Source: JAABSQ01 sp964573705 (lineage in GTDB: Bacteria > Desulfobacterota > Desulfobacteria > Desulfobacterales > Desulfococcaceae). From it: a stretch of 64,000 bases of DNA. A program made the translations under genes and the position numbers. The notes below the pieces were generated by a model. It did not search any database. It was not told the DNA's origin and saw nothing but the letters and a program-made list of their open reading frames with translations. Below, piece by piece: positions 43,156 through 53,193 of the stretch (the first letter of the stretch is position 1; each line of letters opens with the position of its first letter). The stretch lies in contig CAZNLT010000001.1 of the NCBI GenBank assembly GCA_964573705.1, positions 40,967-104,966 of the forward strand, given 5' to 3'.

Positions 43156-45684
43156 ATGATATTCGACTTTTTAACCAAAGTTTTTGGAAGCAAAAACGAA
43201 AGAGAACTGAAAAAAATACAGCCCCTGGTCGACCAGATCAACGGGTTGGAACCGCAAATGCAGGCCATGAGCGACGAGGCCCTGCGGAACCAGACGGCGG
43301 TTTTTAAGGAACGGATCGAAAACGGTGAAACCCCGGAAGACATCCTTCCCGAGGCGTTTGCCACGGTCCGGGAAGCGTCGGTCCGGGTTCTTAAGATGCG
43401 CCACTTCGACGTCCAGCTGATCGGCGGCATCGTGTTGCACCAGGGCATCATCGCCGAGATGAAGACCGGTGAGGGAAAGACCCTGGTCTCCACCCTGCCG
43501 GCCTATCTCAACGCTATGAGCGACAAAGGGGTGCACATCGTCACGGTCAACGATTATCTGGCCCGGCGGGACGCCGAATGGATGGGTCAGATCTACCGGT
43601 TTCTGGGGCTGTCGGTAGAGACCATCGTCCACGGGTTGACCGATGCCGAGCGAAAGGTCGCCTACAACGCCGACATCACTTACGGTACCAACAACGAGTT
43701 CGGCTTCGACTACCTGCGGGACAACATGAAGTACGAGCGAGAATCCCTGGTTCAGCGGGATCTCCACTATGCCATCGTGGACGAGGTCGACTCAATTCTC
43801 ATCGACGAGGCCCGTACCCCTCTGATCATTTCCGGTCCGGCCGAAAAATCGACCCACCTGTACTACCAGGTCAACGGCATCATTCCCCGTCTGGTCAAAG
43901 ATGAGGACTACACCATCGATGAAAAGGTCCGATCCGCGGTGCTCACCGAATCCGGCGTGGCCAAGGCCGAAAAGATGCTGAATGTCGACAATATTTTCGA
44001 TCCGAGCAATATCGAACTGCTGCACCATGTGAATCAGGCACTCAAGGCCCACACCCTCTTTAAACTGGATGTCGACTACATCGTCAAAGAGGGCGAGGTG
44101 ATTATCGTGGACGAATTCACCGGGCGGCTGATGCCCGGCCGGCGCTACAGCGAGGGGCTGCACCAGGCCCTGGAGGCCAAGGAAAACGTCAAGATCGAAA
44201 ATGAGAACCAGACCCTTGCGACGATTACCTTTCAGAATTATTTTAGAATGTACGATAAACTGGCCGGGATGACCGGTACCGCCGATACGGAAGCGGCCGA
44301 GTTTAAGAAAATCTACGATCTCGAGGTCATGGTCATTCCCACCCACAAGCCCATGATCCGCATCGACTACCCCGATTCAATCTATAAGACCGCCCGGGAG
44401 AAGTTTGAGGCGGTAATTCAGGAGATCTCGGATCTCAACAAAGTCGGCCAGCCGGTGCTGGTGGGGACGGTCTCCATTGACGTCTCCGAGGATCTCAGCC
44501 GAAAGCTCAAAAAGCGGGGCATCAAACACGAGGTCCTCAACGCCAAGCACCATGAGAAAGAGGCCGAAATCGTCTCCATGGCCGGTCAGAAAGGGGCGGT
44601 GACCATCTCTACCAATATGGCCGGCCGCGGTACCGATATTGTTCTGGGTGAAGGGGTGACCGATCTCGGCGGGCTTCATATTCTCGGCACCAGCCGGCAT
44701 GAGAGTCGGCGCATCGACAACCAGCTGCGGGGCCGTTCCGGCCGTCAGGGAGACCCCGGTTCCTCCCGGTTTTTCCTTTCTCTGGAAGACGACCTTCTGC
44801 GTATTTTCGGCGGCGACCGGATTACCGGCATTATGGACAAGCTGGGCATGGAAGAGGGGGAGCCGATCGAACACAACCTGATCAGCCGGGCCATTGAAAA
44901 TGCCCAGTCCCGGGTGGAGGCCCACCACTTCGATATTCGGAAGCAGCTTCTTGAATACGACGACGTCATGAACCAACAGCGGGAGGTTATCTACGAACAG
45001 CGGCGGGAGGCCCTCAAGGGCGAAAACCTGAAGCCGGCCATCGAGGAGATGATTCAGGATAAGGCCGAAGAGCTGGCCCTCTTTTTCGTGGACGAAAAGG
45101 TTCCGCCCGAAGACTGGGACATTCAGGGCCTGGACGACGCGGTCTTCAAACAGTTCAACCTGCGATTGAATATCGATGCGGACATGCTGGAAGGGTTGGA
45201 TCTGGAAGGCATCATCGAGCTGATCAGCAGCCGGGCCACGGCGGCTTATGAGGAAAAAGAGGCCGAAGTGGGGGAGGATCGGTTTCGGGAGTTGGAACGG
45301 ATTGTCATGCTTCAGACCGTGGACACGCTCTGGAAGGATCATCTTCTCAGCATGGACCACCTCAAGGAGGGCATCGGGCTGCGGGGATATGCCCAGCAGA
45401 ACCCTCTGATCGTTTATAAAAAAGAAGGGTTCGAGATGTTCAACAACATGATCGCCCGGGTCAAGGAAGAGACCCTGGAGATCCTGTTTAAGATTCAGGT
45501 GGCCAAGCCGGATGAGATGCGGCAGCTTCAAAAGCCCCGGGAGCAGGACCTGGTTTTTTCCGGCGGAGAGGATACTCTGGCCCCCAAACGGAAGCCGGTG
45601 CGACGGTCTGAAAAGAAGGTCGGACGAAATGATCTCTGCCCCTGCGGCAGCGGGAAAAAATACAAGAAATGCTGCGGGAGATAA
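43156..45684 (+). CDS. secA: Preprotein translocase ATPase SecA
   Basis: 842 residues, normal for SecA. Walker A region GEGKTLVSTLPA, NDYLARRDAEW, the DEAD-type DEVDSILIDEARTPL, TIEV-type helicase motifs (ISTNMAGRGTDI) and a C-terminal zinc motif CPCGSGKKYKKCC are visible. It drives proteins through SecYEG at the membrane. It stands alone ahead of clpS, 65 bases away. Confidence 0.97.
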   Translation: MIFDFLTKVFGSKNERELKKIQPLVDQINGLEPQMQAMSDEALRNQTAVFKERIENGETPEDILPEAFATVREASVRVLKMRHFDVQLIGGIVLHQGIIAEMKTGEGKTLVSTLPAYLNAMSDKGVHIVTVNDYLARRDAEWMGQIYRFLGLSVETIVHGLTDAERKVAYNADITYGTNNEFGFDYLRDNMKYERESLVQRDLHYAIVDEVDSILIDEARTPLIISGPAEKSTHLYYQVNGIIPRLVKDEDYTIDEKVRSAVLTESGVAKAEKMLNVDNIFDPSNIELLHHVNQALKAHTLFKLDVDYIVKEGEVIIVDEFTGRLMPGRRYSEGLHQALEAKENVKIENENQTLATITFQNYFRMYDKLAGMTGTADTEAAEFKKIYDLEVMVIPTHKPMIRIDYPDSIYKTAREKFEAVIQEISDLNKVGQPVLVGTVSIDVSEDLSRKLKKRGIKHEVLNAKHHEKEAEIVSMAGQKGAVTISTNMAGRGTDIVLGEGVTDLGGLHILGTSRHESRRIDNQLRGRSGRQGDPGSSRFFLSLEDDLLRIFGGDRITGIMDKLGMEEGEPIEHNLISRAIENAQSRVEAHHFDIRKQLLEYDDVMNQQREVIYEQRREALKGENLKPAIEEMIQDKAEELALFFVDEKVPPEDWDIQGLDDAVFKQFNLRLNIDADMLEGLDLEGIIELISSRATAAYEEKEAEVGEDRFRELERIVMLQTVDTLWKDHLLSMDHLKEGIGLRGYAQQNPLIVYKKEGFEMFNNMIARVKEETLEILFKIQVAKPDEMRQLQKPREQDLVFSGGEDTLAPKRKPVRRSEKKVGRNDLCPCGSGKKYKKCCGR

Positions 45685-45749
45685 ACTCGGGTATGCGTAA
45701 CACTCGGCGGAGTGCCGAATTTCAGATTCTGTGTTCAAGGAAGTGACCC

Positions 45750-46064
45750 ATGAGTTTCAATACGCCGGATACCGAAGAGATCACCGAATCGAAAACCCGG
45801 GAGGACATTCGTGAACCATCCTTGTTCAAGGTGTTGCTTCACAATGACGACTACACCACCATGGACTTCGTGGTGGAAATTTTGGTATATGTGTTTCACA
45901 AATCAGCGGAGGACGCCACACAGGTGATGTTGAACGTCCACCGCAAGGGCGTGGGTCTTTGCGGTATCTATACCTATGAAGTGGCCGAGACCAAGGTGGA
46001 TACCGTTCACAGATTGGCCCGGGAAAATGGTTTTCCGCTCAAATGCACTATGGAGGAGAATTAA
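45750..46064 (+). CDS. clpS: ClpS adaptor for N-degron substrates
   Basis: 104 residues. The family core is seen in FKVLLHNDDYTTMDFVVEIL and the helix VHRKGVG, which forms the N-end residue pocket. ClpS delivers proteins with N-terminal Leu, Phe, Trp or Tyr to ClpAP. It is followed without a gap by clpA, with aat next, giving a complete bacterial N-degron module. Confidence 0.95.
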   Translation: MSFNTPDTEEITESKTREDIREPSLFKVLLHNDDYTTMDFVVEILVYVFHKSAEDATQVMLNVHRKGVGLCGIYTYEVAETKVDTVHRLARENGFPLKCTMEEN

Positions 46065-46066
46065 TC

Positions 46067-48337
46067 ATGATCAGCAAGGAATTAAGCGCAACCCTGGGGT
46101 TTGCGGTGAGAGAGGCCAGAAGACAGCGCCATGATCATGTATGTATCGAGCATATATTGTTTGCGATTCTGCACGACGATTTCGGAGTCGAAATTATAGA
46201 AAACTGCGGCGCCAGTGTTGAAAATCTGAAAAATCACCTGACCCGGTTTTTCAGCGAAAAGGTGGAAAGCGTTCCCGAGGGGACTGAGTACGTGTTTCAA
46301 CAGACCACCGGGTTTCAGCGGGTGATTCAGAGGGCGGTGAACCATGCCCGGTCCGCCGAAAAGCAAGAGGTGGATGTGGGAGATATCCTCGCATCTATTT
46401 TTCTTGAAAAGGACTCCCATGCCGCTTATTTTATGAGCCTGGAGGGGATGACCCGTCTGGATGTACTCAACTATATTTCCCACGAGGTCTCCAAAGAGCC
46501 CTACGAGGAGATGGAGCAGCCGGAAAAGGTGGAGCAGGAGCAGGACAAGGGAAAAAAAAAGGTCGATCCGCTCAAGCTCTTCACCAGCGATTTGGTGCAG
46601 CGGGCCGCCGAAGGTAAACTGGACCCGCTCATCGGCCGCACCCTGGAGATCGAGCGGACGGTTCAGGTGCTCTGCCGACGGCGCAAAAACAACCCGGTTT
46701 TCGTGGGGGAACCCGGGGTGGGCAAAACCGCCCTGGCCGAAGGACTGGCCCTGAAAATCAACGCCGGCGAGGTGCCCGACCTGCTTCGGGACGTCAAGAT
46801 CTACGCACTCGATCTGGGAGCCCTGCTGGCCGGCACCAAATTCCGCGGGGATTTTGAGAAAAGACTCAAGGGAGTCATTACCGCCCTGAAGCGGAAGAAG
46901 AACGCCATCCTGTTCATCGATGAGATTCACACCATCGTGGGGGCCGGAGCCACCAGCAGCGGCTCCATGGATGCATCCAATATCCTGAAGCCGTTTTTAT
47001 CCTCCGGTGAGCTGCGGTGTATCGGTTCCACCACCTATGAGGAGTACCAGAACCATTTCGAGAAAGACCGGGCTCTGTCCCGGCGGTTCGAAAAGATCGA
47101 GGTGCCCGAGCCGTCGGTGAAGGAGACCTACAAAATCCTTAAAGGGCTTAAGTCGTATTATGAGGAGCACCACGACATCACCTATACCGATCCGGCCCTT
47201 CGGACGGCGGCGGAGCTGTCCTCCAAGTACATCAACGACCGGTTTCTGCCCGACAAGGCCATCGATGTGATCGATGAGACCGGGGCCTATATCCGGCTCA
47301 CCGGGGCGGCCAACCGCACCAAGATTCATCCGACGGATATCGAAAAGATCGTGGCCAAGATGGCCAAGATTCCGACCCACAGCGTCTCCACCTCCGACAA
47401 GGCCCGGCTGGAAACCCTGGAAGACAGCCTCAAAGGCGTGGTCTTCGGGCAGGACGACGCCATCCGGTCCATGGTGACCTCCATCAAACGGTCCCGGGCG
47501 GGCCTGGGCACTCCGGACCACCCGGTGGGCTCGTTTCTTTTCACCGGTCCTACCGGCGTGGGCAAAACCGAAGTGGCCCGTCAGGTGGCTTCGAACCTCG
47601 GGATTCAGTTTCTGCGGTTCGACATGAGCGAGTACATGGAAAAACATGCGGTGGCCCGACTGATCGGCGCCCCTCCCGGGTATATCGGGTTCGATCAGGG
47701 GGGACTGCTCACCGACGGGGTTCGAAAGCATCCCCATTCGGTGCTTCTCTTGGACGAGATCGAAAAAGCCCATCCGGATCTTTTCAATATCCTGCTGCAG
47801 GTGCTCGACTATGCCACTCTGACAGACAACAACGGCAAAAAGGCCGATTTTCGAAACGTCATCGTGATCATGACCTCCAATGCCGGGGCTCGGGAGATGA
47901 GCGCCATGACCATCGGGTTCGGCGATCCGAGCAAGGATGTTCGAAGCAAAGGAGAAAAGGCCATCGAGAAATTCTTCAGCCCGGAATTCAGAAACCGGCT
48001 GGACGGCATCATTTCCTTCAACTCCCTGAGCCAGTCGATTATGGAAAAGGTCGTCGACAAGTTTCTGGATGAGCTCAATATCCAGCTTTCGGGCAAGAAG
48101 GTAACCCTCACCATTTCCGATGAAGCCCGGTCTTGGCTGGCCGAAGAAGGGTATGATCCCAAATTCGGGGCCCGGCCTCTGAAACGGTTGATCCAGACCG
48201 AGATCAAAGACAAGCTTTCCGACGAGATCCTGTTCGGGCGGCTGGAAAAAGGCGGCGATGTGTTTGTAGATGCCGGGGAAAAAGGGCTGACCTTTCATCT
48301 GGAAGGGGAACGGATTAAGCAGAAGGTGGAAGCCTAG
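46067..48337 (+). CDS. clpA: ClpA ATP-dependent protease ATPase subunit
   Basis: 756 residues. An N-terminal double Clp repeat (about 1-145) precedes two AAA+ modules with Walker A motifs GEPGVGKT and GPTGVGKT and Walker B LLLDEIEKAHPD. It has an IGL-free D2 loop region and the C-terminal Clp domain (GARPLKRLIQ). It unfolds substrates for ClpP. An in-frame ATG at 46043 lies inside clpS; the GGAGGAG site favours 46067. Confidence 0.95.
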   Translation: MISKELSATLGFAVREARRQRHDHVCIEHILFAILHDDFGVEIIENCGASVENLKNHLTRFFSEKVESVPEGTEYVFQQTTGFQRVIQRAVNHARSAEKQEVDVGDILASIFLEKDSHAAYFMSLEGMTRLDVLNYISHEVSKEPYEEMEQPEKVEQEQDKGKKKVDPLKLFTSDLVQRAAEGKLDPLIGRTLEIERTVQVLCRRRKNNPVFVGEPGVGKTALAEGLALKINAGEVPDLLRDVKIYALDLGALLAGTKFRGDFEKRLKGVITALKRKKNAILFIDEIHTIVGAGATSSGSMDASNILKPFLSSGELRCIGSTTYEEYQNHFEKDRALSRRFEKIEVPEPSVKETYKILKGLKSYYEEHHDITYTDPALRTAAELSSKYINDRFLPDKAIDVIDETGAYIRLTGAANRTKIHPTDIEKIVAKMAKIPTHSVSTSDKARLETLEDSLKGVVFGQDDAIRSMVTSIKRSRAGLGTPDHPVGSFLFTGPTGVGKTEVARQVASNLGIQFLRFDMSEYMEKHAVARLIGAPPGYIGFDQGGLLTDGVRKHPHSVLLLDEIEKAHPDLFNILLQVLDYATLTDNNGKKADFRNVIVIMTSNAGAREMSAMTIGFGDPSKDVRSKGEKAIEKFFSPEFRNRLDGIISFNSLSQSIMEKVVDKFLDELNIQLSGKKVTLTISDEARSWLAEEGYDPKFGARPLKRLIQTEIKDKLSDEILFGRLEKGGDVFVDAGEKGLTFHLEGERIKQKVEA

Positions 48338-48354
48338 CCCCGGTGCACCGGTAA

Positions 48355-49053
48355 ATGCCCGTATTTCAATTGACGGAAAAAATCGGTTTTCCCCCGCCCC
48401 ATCTCGCCGAACAGGAAGGCATCCTGGCGGTGGGGGGGGACCTGAGCATCAAGCGCCTGCTTCTCGCCTACCAGATGGGGATCTTTCCTTGGTACGCCGA
48501 GGAAGACCCGATCATCTGGTGGTCTCCCGATCCCCGGCTGGTGCTCTACCCGGATTGGCTTCGGTATTCCCGAAGCCTGAAACGGATCCTCAACAAAGAG
48601 GTGTTTACCGTGACCATGGACCGGGCCTTTGCCCGGGTTATTACCGAATGCGCTGCGGTAAGGTCCGAACAGGGGGAGGGGACCTGGTTGGTGGATGACA
48701 TGATCGAAGCCTATGTCCGGCTCCATGAAGCGGGGTACGCCCACTCGGTGGAAACCTGGCAGGAAGGACGGCTGGCAGGAGGGTTATACGGTGTTTCACT
48801 CGGCGGCGCATTTTTCGGAGAATCGATGTTTACGCGTATCAGCAATGCCTCCAAAGTGGCCTTTGTGCGACTGGTGCAGCAGTTGAACTTCTGGGGGTTC
48901 GATATGGTGGACTGCCAGGTGAAGACCCAGCATCTTTTGGGGTTCGGCGCCCGGGAAATCCCCCGAAAACTGTTTCTGGATCAGCTCAAAAAATCCCTGA
49001 AACGCAAGACCCGAAAGGGGAAATGGTATTTTGACGATCCGATCAGCGAATAA
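48355..49053 (+). CDS. aat: Leucyl/phenylalanyl-tRNA-protein transferase
   Basis: 232 residues. Family motifs GLLAVGGDLS-like (ILAVGGDLSIKRLLLAYQMGIFPW), WWSPDPR, GEGTWLVDDM and a CQ-x-x-THLL-type segment (DCQVKTQHLLGFGA) are present. It adds Leu or Phe to proteins with N-terminal Lys or Arg, creating the degrons read by ClpS. It lies 17 bases after clpA. Confidence 0.95.
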   Translation: MPVFQLTEKIGFPPPHLAEQEGILAVGGDLSIKRLLLAYQMGIFPWYAEEDPIIWWSPDPRLVLYPDWLRYSRSLKRILNKEVFTVTMDRAFARVITECAAVRSEQGEGTWLVDDMIEAYVRLHEAGYAHSVETWQEGRLAGGLYGVSLGGAFFGESMFTRISNASKVAFVRLVQQLNFWGFDMVDCQVKTQHLLGFGAREIPRKLFLDQLKKSLKRKTRKGKWYFDDPISE

Positions 49054-49105
49054 ACCGGTAATTTACACCCGTCGCCGGCGGGAAATTCGAGGAGAATGAT
49101 GCGAT

Positions 49106-49438
49106 ATGGCCAGTGACTGCCTGTTTTGTCAGATTTCAGCGGGGGAGACGCCAACCGATTTTTTATATGAGAACGACCGTCTGGTGGTCTTCAAAGACAT
49201 CAAGCCGGCGGCCCCGGTCCACCTTCTGATCGTTCCCAAGCGCCATATCCGCTCCATTAACGATCTCGCGGATGGGGACCGGGAGATTTTGTCCGAAATG
49301 ATTCTGACGGCCAAAGAGATGGCCCAAGACCAGGGGGTGGCGGAATCGGGGTACAAACTCCTGTTTAATGTGGAAAAGGGCGGGGGGCAGGTGATTTTTC
49401 ACCTTCATCTTCACCTGATCGGCGGATGGAAGCGGTAG
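49106..49438 (+). CDS. HIT family purine nucleotide hydrolase (HinT-like)
   Basis: 110 residues. It starts with CLFCQISAGETP, carries KRHIRSINDL in the middle and ends in the histidine triad HLHLHLIGG with QVIF before it. HinT proteins hydrolyse adenosine 5'-phosphoramidates in the cytosol. GAGG precedes the ATG. The gene is 3 bases ahead of the DUF3786 gene. Confidence 0.93.
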   Translation: MASDCLFCQISAGETPTDFLYENDRLVVFKDIKPAAPVHLLIVPKRHIRSINDLADGDREILSEMILTAKEMAQDQGVAESGYKLLFNVEKGGGQVIFHLHLHLIGGWKR

Positions 49439-49441
49439 CCC

Positions 49442-50077
49442 ATGAGCGAACCGGCGGCGGTGTTTGATCAGATCTATCGGGAGTACCTCGACCGAGTGGC
49501 CCGGATCGACTGGCAATCGAAAGCCGAGATGCTGGGTATTCAGGTGGATGAGAGCGGGATCACCATTCCTTTTTTCGGAGTGCCGTATCGAATAGATGAA
49601 GCCGGCATTTCGGACCCGAATGGAAACCGTCCGATTCAATCGGTCAGCGTCTCTCTCTGTCAGTATCTTCTTCTCAGTCCGGATGCGCCTCCGGAAGGCG
49701 ACGACTGGGTCACCTACAAGGATTTCAAGGATGCGGCTCCCTTTGCCGGCGCTTTTACCAAGAACGTCGAAAATGCGATTGCGGATCATTTTTCAGGCCG
49801 GCTCCCGGCACTGAAAGCGGCGGCCGACCAGCTGAAATCCGGCCCGTCCAATTTGGATCTTTCCCATGATTTTCACCGGGTGTTTATCGGGCTGCCTCGA
49901 ATACCGCTGTTATTGGCTCTTAATGATGAAGATGAAGAGTTTCCCGCACAGGCGACGGTTCTTTTTGAGAGGCGGGCCAAACATTACCTCGACATGGAGT
50001 GTCTGGCCATGGTGGGGTGGCTTCTTTGCGACCGGCTGCGCCGGGCCGACGATGCAAGGGCGGGGACCATTGGTTAA
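49442..50077 (+). CDS. DUF3786 protein
   Basis: 211 residues with the DUF3786 pattern: an N-terminal helix, a short beta region with FFGVPYRIDEAGI, the LCQYLLLSPDAPP segment, WVTYKDFKDAAPF, and a C-terminal IPLLLALNDEDEEFPAQATVLF. These proteins are typical of sulfate reducers and acetogens, sometimes fused to an iron-sulfur domain, which is not present here. Their function is unknown; a link to corrinoid or cofactor metabolism has been suggested for relatives. Confidence 0.85.
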   Translation: MSEPAAVFDQIYREYLDRVARIDWQSKAEMLGIQVDESGITIPFFGVPYRIDEAGISDPNGNRPIQSVSVSLCQYLLLSPDAPPEGDDWVTYKDFKDAAPFAGAFTKNVENAIADHFSGRLPALKAAADQLKSGPSNLDLSHDFHRVFIGLPRIPLLLALNDEDEEFPAQATVLFERRAKHYLDMECLAMVGWLLCDRLRRADDARAGTIG

Positions 50078-50193
50078 GGCTGATTTTCGAATTGAGCAGG
50101 GTCAGTTCTCCGCCATCAAATTGCACTTAGCTTCGAAATGCGTTTCCTTTTGGATGGTCCAATCGAAAGCCCAAACCCCTATTTTCATGGTAG

Positions 50194-50463
50194 CATCATG
50201 AGCCCAGCCGGGGAATTAGGTACCAGGCGGATCAGGCTGCCGCGACCATTCTGCGGCGGGTCGGATACAATCCCACCGGCCTGGTGGATATGCTCACCGT
50301 CATGGACCAGCGGTTGAAGCCGGGGCGGCTCGATTTCGCCAAAACCCATCCTGATCCGAAAAAAAGAATCGCCGAGGTTCGTTCCGCCGTCCATTCAGGC
50401 GGTCCGGTAAACCCGCCGGCCTCCCGGCAAAGCCGTTTCCAGGCCGCTCTGGGACGGGTGTAG
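50194..50463 (+). pseudogene. C-terminal remnant of an M48 family metallopeptidase
   Basis: From an in-frame stop at 50191-50193 to the TAG at 50461-50463 an open stretch of 89 codons encodes an M48 tail. It contains the zinc-ligand motif YQADQAA, the RRVGYNPTGLVDML helix and the closing THPDPKKRIAEV. The HEXXH helix and signal peptide are missing, and there is no start codon or ribosome site suited to it. Its TAG overlaps the GTG of the cyclase gene, so an intact M48 gene once preceded it. The short gap 50078-50193 shows nothing else. Confidence 0.75.
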
Positions 50464-52610
50464 TGCCGAAAAAGAAGTTCGGTTTGCTCGATCACACCGT
50501 TCAGGTATTCGGGATCGGGGTGATCGGCGCCGTCATCGCTTTCCTTCTGTGGGGAACCGGGGTTCTGGACACCTGGGAGCTGAAGACCTGGGACTGGCGG
50601 GTGCGGCTGCTCGCACGAGACGGCGACGCAACCGACCGGATTCGCTTGATTCTGGTGGACCAGAACAGCCTCGATTGGGGCAGCAAGGAGAACGGATGGC
50701 CCTGGCCCTGGCCCCGGGAGATCTACGGGGTGATTCTGGACCACTGCCTCCGCATGGGCGCCAAAGCGGTGGCCCTGGATATCCTGTTTACCGAACCCTC
50801 CGCTTACGGCGCCGGCGATGACGCGGCCCTCGGCCGGGCTATTGCGGAAACGGAGCAGGTGGCAGGCACCCTGTTTCTGGGCCATCAAACCGGTTCGGCA
50901 ACCATCTGGCCGGAGGAATATTCCCGGCCCGAATCGGATATCCGTCTGGATGCAGATCTCAGCGGCAAAGCGGTCGAGCGGCTTCGGTTTCCCCGGGCCG
51001 CCTTTCCCATTCCGGAAGTCGCCGAATCGGCCGCCCTGCTTTGCAATGTCCACCTTCAGCCCGATTCGGACGGCATCTACCGGCGGGTCCGGCCGGTGTC
51101 GGTGTTTGACGGTCAGATCCTTCCGTCGCTCGGAATGGGGCTGTACCTGATCGACCGGCCGGCGACCGGATCGACGCTCTCCGATCACCTGCTTCAGGCA
51201 GGGGATCGACAGGTGCCACTGGATGAGGACGGGGAGGCCCTCCTGCGTTTTCGCGGCCCGGCCGGAACCCACCGGGCTTACAGCGCCGCCGCGGTGCTTC
51301 AGTCGGAACTCCGAATCCGATCCGGAGAGTCGCCCGCCATCGACGACCCCGACGCCTTTCGCGGAAAATATGTGCTGGTGGGGTTTTCAGCCCCCGGGCT
51401 GTTCGACCTTCGGCCCACCCCGATGGGCGGTGTATTTTCCGGGGTGGAGATTCACGCCACCTTCCTCGACAACCTTCTGTCCGGGGATTTCATTCACCGG
51501 GTTCCCGGGTGGATCACCCTTTCGGCTACCCTCCTGATCAGCCTGGTTTGCGCCGCATCCCTGGCCATGCTCTCCGGACCCGCCGCATTGGCGGGAGCCG
51601 GCCTGGGTTTTCTTCTGATCCCTGTATCGGCATCGGTGGGGGCGTATGCGGTCGGATTCCGGCTGCCGCTGGTGGTGATCGAGTCGGCCCTGGTCCTGGT
51701 TATTTTTTTCAATTTCGCCGCCAAATATGCGGTGGAGGGCCGTCAGAAACGCTTTATCAAAAATGCCTTTCGGCAGTATCTGAGCCCGGCGGTGATCGAG
51801 CAGATTCTGGAAGATCCGGACCGGCTTCAACTGGGGGGCAAGCGGCGAACCCTCTCCATCTTTTTTTCGGACCTGGAAAGCTTCACATCCATTTCCGAAG
51901 GGCTCGAGCCCGAAGACCTCTCGGCCTTGCTGAACGAATACCTGACCGCCATGACCGACATCATCATCGAAGAAGGCGGCACCGTGGACAAATACGAGGG
52001 GGATGCCATCATCGCCTTCTGGAACGCCCCGCTGGAAGACCCGGATCATGCCTTCAAATGTGTCCGGGCCGCCCTGCGGTGTCAGGAGCGTCTGGCGCAG
52101 ATGCGCCCTGGGTTTTCCGTCCGCCTGAACCGGGAGGTTCGCATGCGGATCGGGATCAACACCGGAGACGCCTCTGTGGGCAATTTCGGTTCCCAGACCA
52201 AATTCGATTATACCGCCATCGGGGATGCGGTCAATCTCGCCGCCCGCCTGGAGGGAACCAACAAAGCATTCGGGACCTACACCATGATCTCCCGGTCCAC
52301 CCGGGAGGCAGCCGGTGAAGATTTTTTATACCGGGAAATCACCCGAATCGCGGTAAAAGGAAAAACCGAGGCGGTGACCGTCTTTGAACCGATGTTTCCC
52401 CGGGAATATGAAGCGTGCAAAGCGGTTTTCAAGGCGTTTGCCACGGCTCGGGAGACATTTTATGCCGGCCGGTTTACCGCGGCCCGGGACCAGTTTTTGA
52501 AAATCGCCGACATCGATCCGGCTTCAAAGGCCTATGTGCAAAAATGTGACGACCTGATTCGCGTCCCCCCGGCGGATTGGTGCGGCGTCTGGGTGATGCA
52601 CAGCAAATAG
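50463..52610 (+). CDS. CHASE2-domain class III adenylate/guanylate cyclase
   Basis: 715 residues. A membrane helix (about 13-33) precedes a periplasmic CHASE2 sensor (about 40-330), then three helices (about 343-420) and a class III cyclase domain (about 460-640). Metal-binding Asp residues are in FFSDLESFTSIS and EGDAIIAFW, with the KFDYTAIGDAVNLAARLEG signature. It should make a cyclic nucleotide in response to an external signal. A C-terminal helical tail follows. The GTG start overlaps the M48 remnant. Confidence 0.9.
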   Translation: MPKKKFGLLDHTVQVFGIGVIGAVIAFLLWGTGVLDTWELKTWDWRVRLLARDGDATDRIRLILVDQNSLDWGSKENGWPWPWPREIYGVILDHCLRMGAKAVALDILFTEPSAYGAGDDAALGRAIAETEQVAGTLFLGHQTGSATIWPEEYSRPESDIRLDADLSGKAVERLRFPRAAFPIPEVAESAALLCNVHLQPDSDGIYRRVRPVSVFDGQILPSLGMGLYLIDRPATGSTLSDHLLQAGDRQVPLDEDGEALLRFRGPAGTHRAYSAAAVLQSELRIRSGESPAIDDPDAFRGKYVLVGFSAPGLFDLRPTPMGGVFSGVEIHATFLDNLLSGDFIHRVPGWITLSATLLISLVCAASLAMLSGPAALAGAGLGFLLIPVSASVGAYAVGFRLPLVVIESALVLVIFFNFAAKYAVEGRQKRFIKNAFRQYLSPAVIEQILEDPDRLQLGGKRRTLSIFFSDLESFTSISEGLEPEDLSALLNEYLTAMTDIIIEEGGTVDKYEGDAIIAFWNAPLEDPDHAFKCVRAALRCQERLAQMRPGFSVRLNREVRMRIGINTGDASVGNFGSQTKFDYTAIGDAVNLAARLEGTNKAFGTYTMISRSTREAAGEDFLYREITRIAVKGKTEAVTVFEPMFPREYEACKAVFKAFATARETFYAGRFTAARDQFLKIADIDPASKAYVQKCDDLIRVPPADWCGVWVMHSK

Positions 52611-52643
52611 CCCGGGCGCCGTTCCGGGCTCCGGGGGCGTTCC

Positions 52644-53075
52644 TCAGCGCCACAACAACTCCAGCAGCCCCTCGGGATAGAGCGGGGTCTCCCCGCGCTT
52701 GAAGAAATCGAGGTCCTTCCATACCACCTTCAACTCCGCATGGCCCTCGTGAGCGGTGAGGGCTTCGGCTTCGTAGAGGGCCGGATTGCCGAATCGGGCG
52801 TCATAGACCATGACGATTTCATGGCCCGGTTCGTCATTGTAGGTAAAGATGTTTTCAAGGCATCCGAGAAAGGTGAGGGCGTGAATCCGTTCGCCCAGCT
52901 CTTCTTCCATTTCCCGGACCAGGGTTTCGGCGCTGTGTTCGCCGAATTCGATCTTTCCGCCGAGGGGCCGGTAGAAGGGTTGGTTCAAGACCGGGTCTCG
53001 GCCTTCAAAGACCAGTATTCGGTTCTGATATAAGAAAACGCACACCGCCAACGGGCGGATGGTTTGGGGTTCCAT
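52644..53075 (-). CDS. NUDIX hydrolase
   Basis: 143 residues with the full Nudix box G-x5-E-x7-REMEEELG (GKIEFGEHSAETLVREMEEELGE). The start is taken at the ATG at 53075, which has AAAGGAGCC 4 bases before it; an in-frame ATG at 53150 would add an unconserved stretch. It hydrolyses a nucleoside diphosphate linked to another group; the substrate is not predictable. The gene is convergent with the cyclase. Confidence 0.9.
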   Translation of the reverse strand: MEPQTIRPLAVCVFLYQNRILVFEGRDPVLNQPFYRPLGGKIEFGEHSAETLVREMEEELGERIHALTFLGCLENIFTYNDEPGHEIVMVYDARFGNPALYEAEALTAHEGHAELKVVWKDLDFFKRGETPLYPEGLLELLWR

Positions 53076-53193
53076 AATGGCTCCTTTCGGTTCCGGCGCC
53101 CTCATGGTCAGGGGGACCGGGTTGATTCCGGTGAGGGGATGCCTTACCATAACACCGGATAGGAAAAAAGGAGGATATCAAGGAGGTGCGCGT

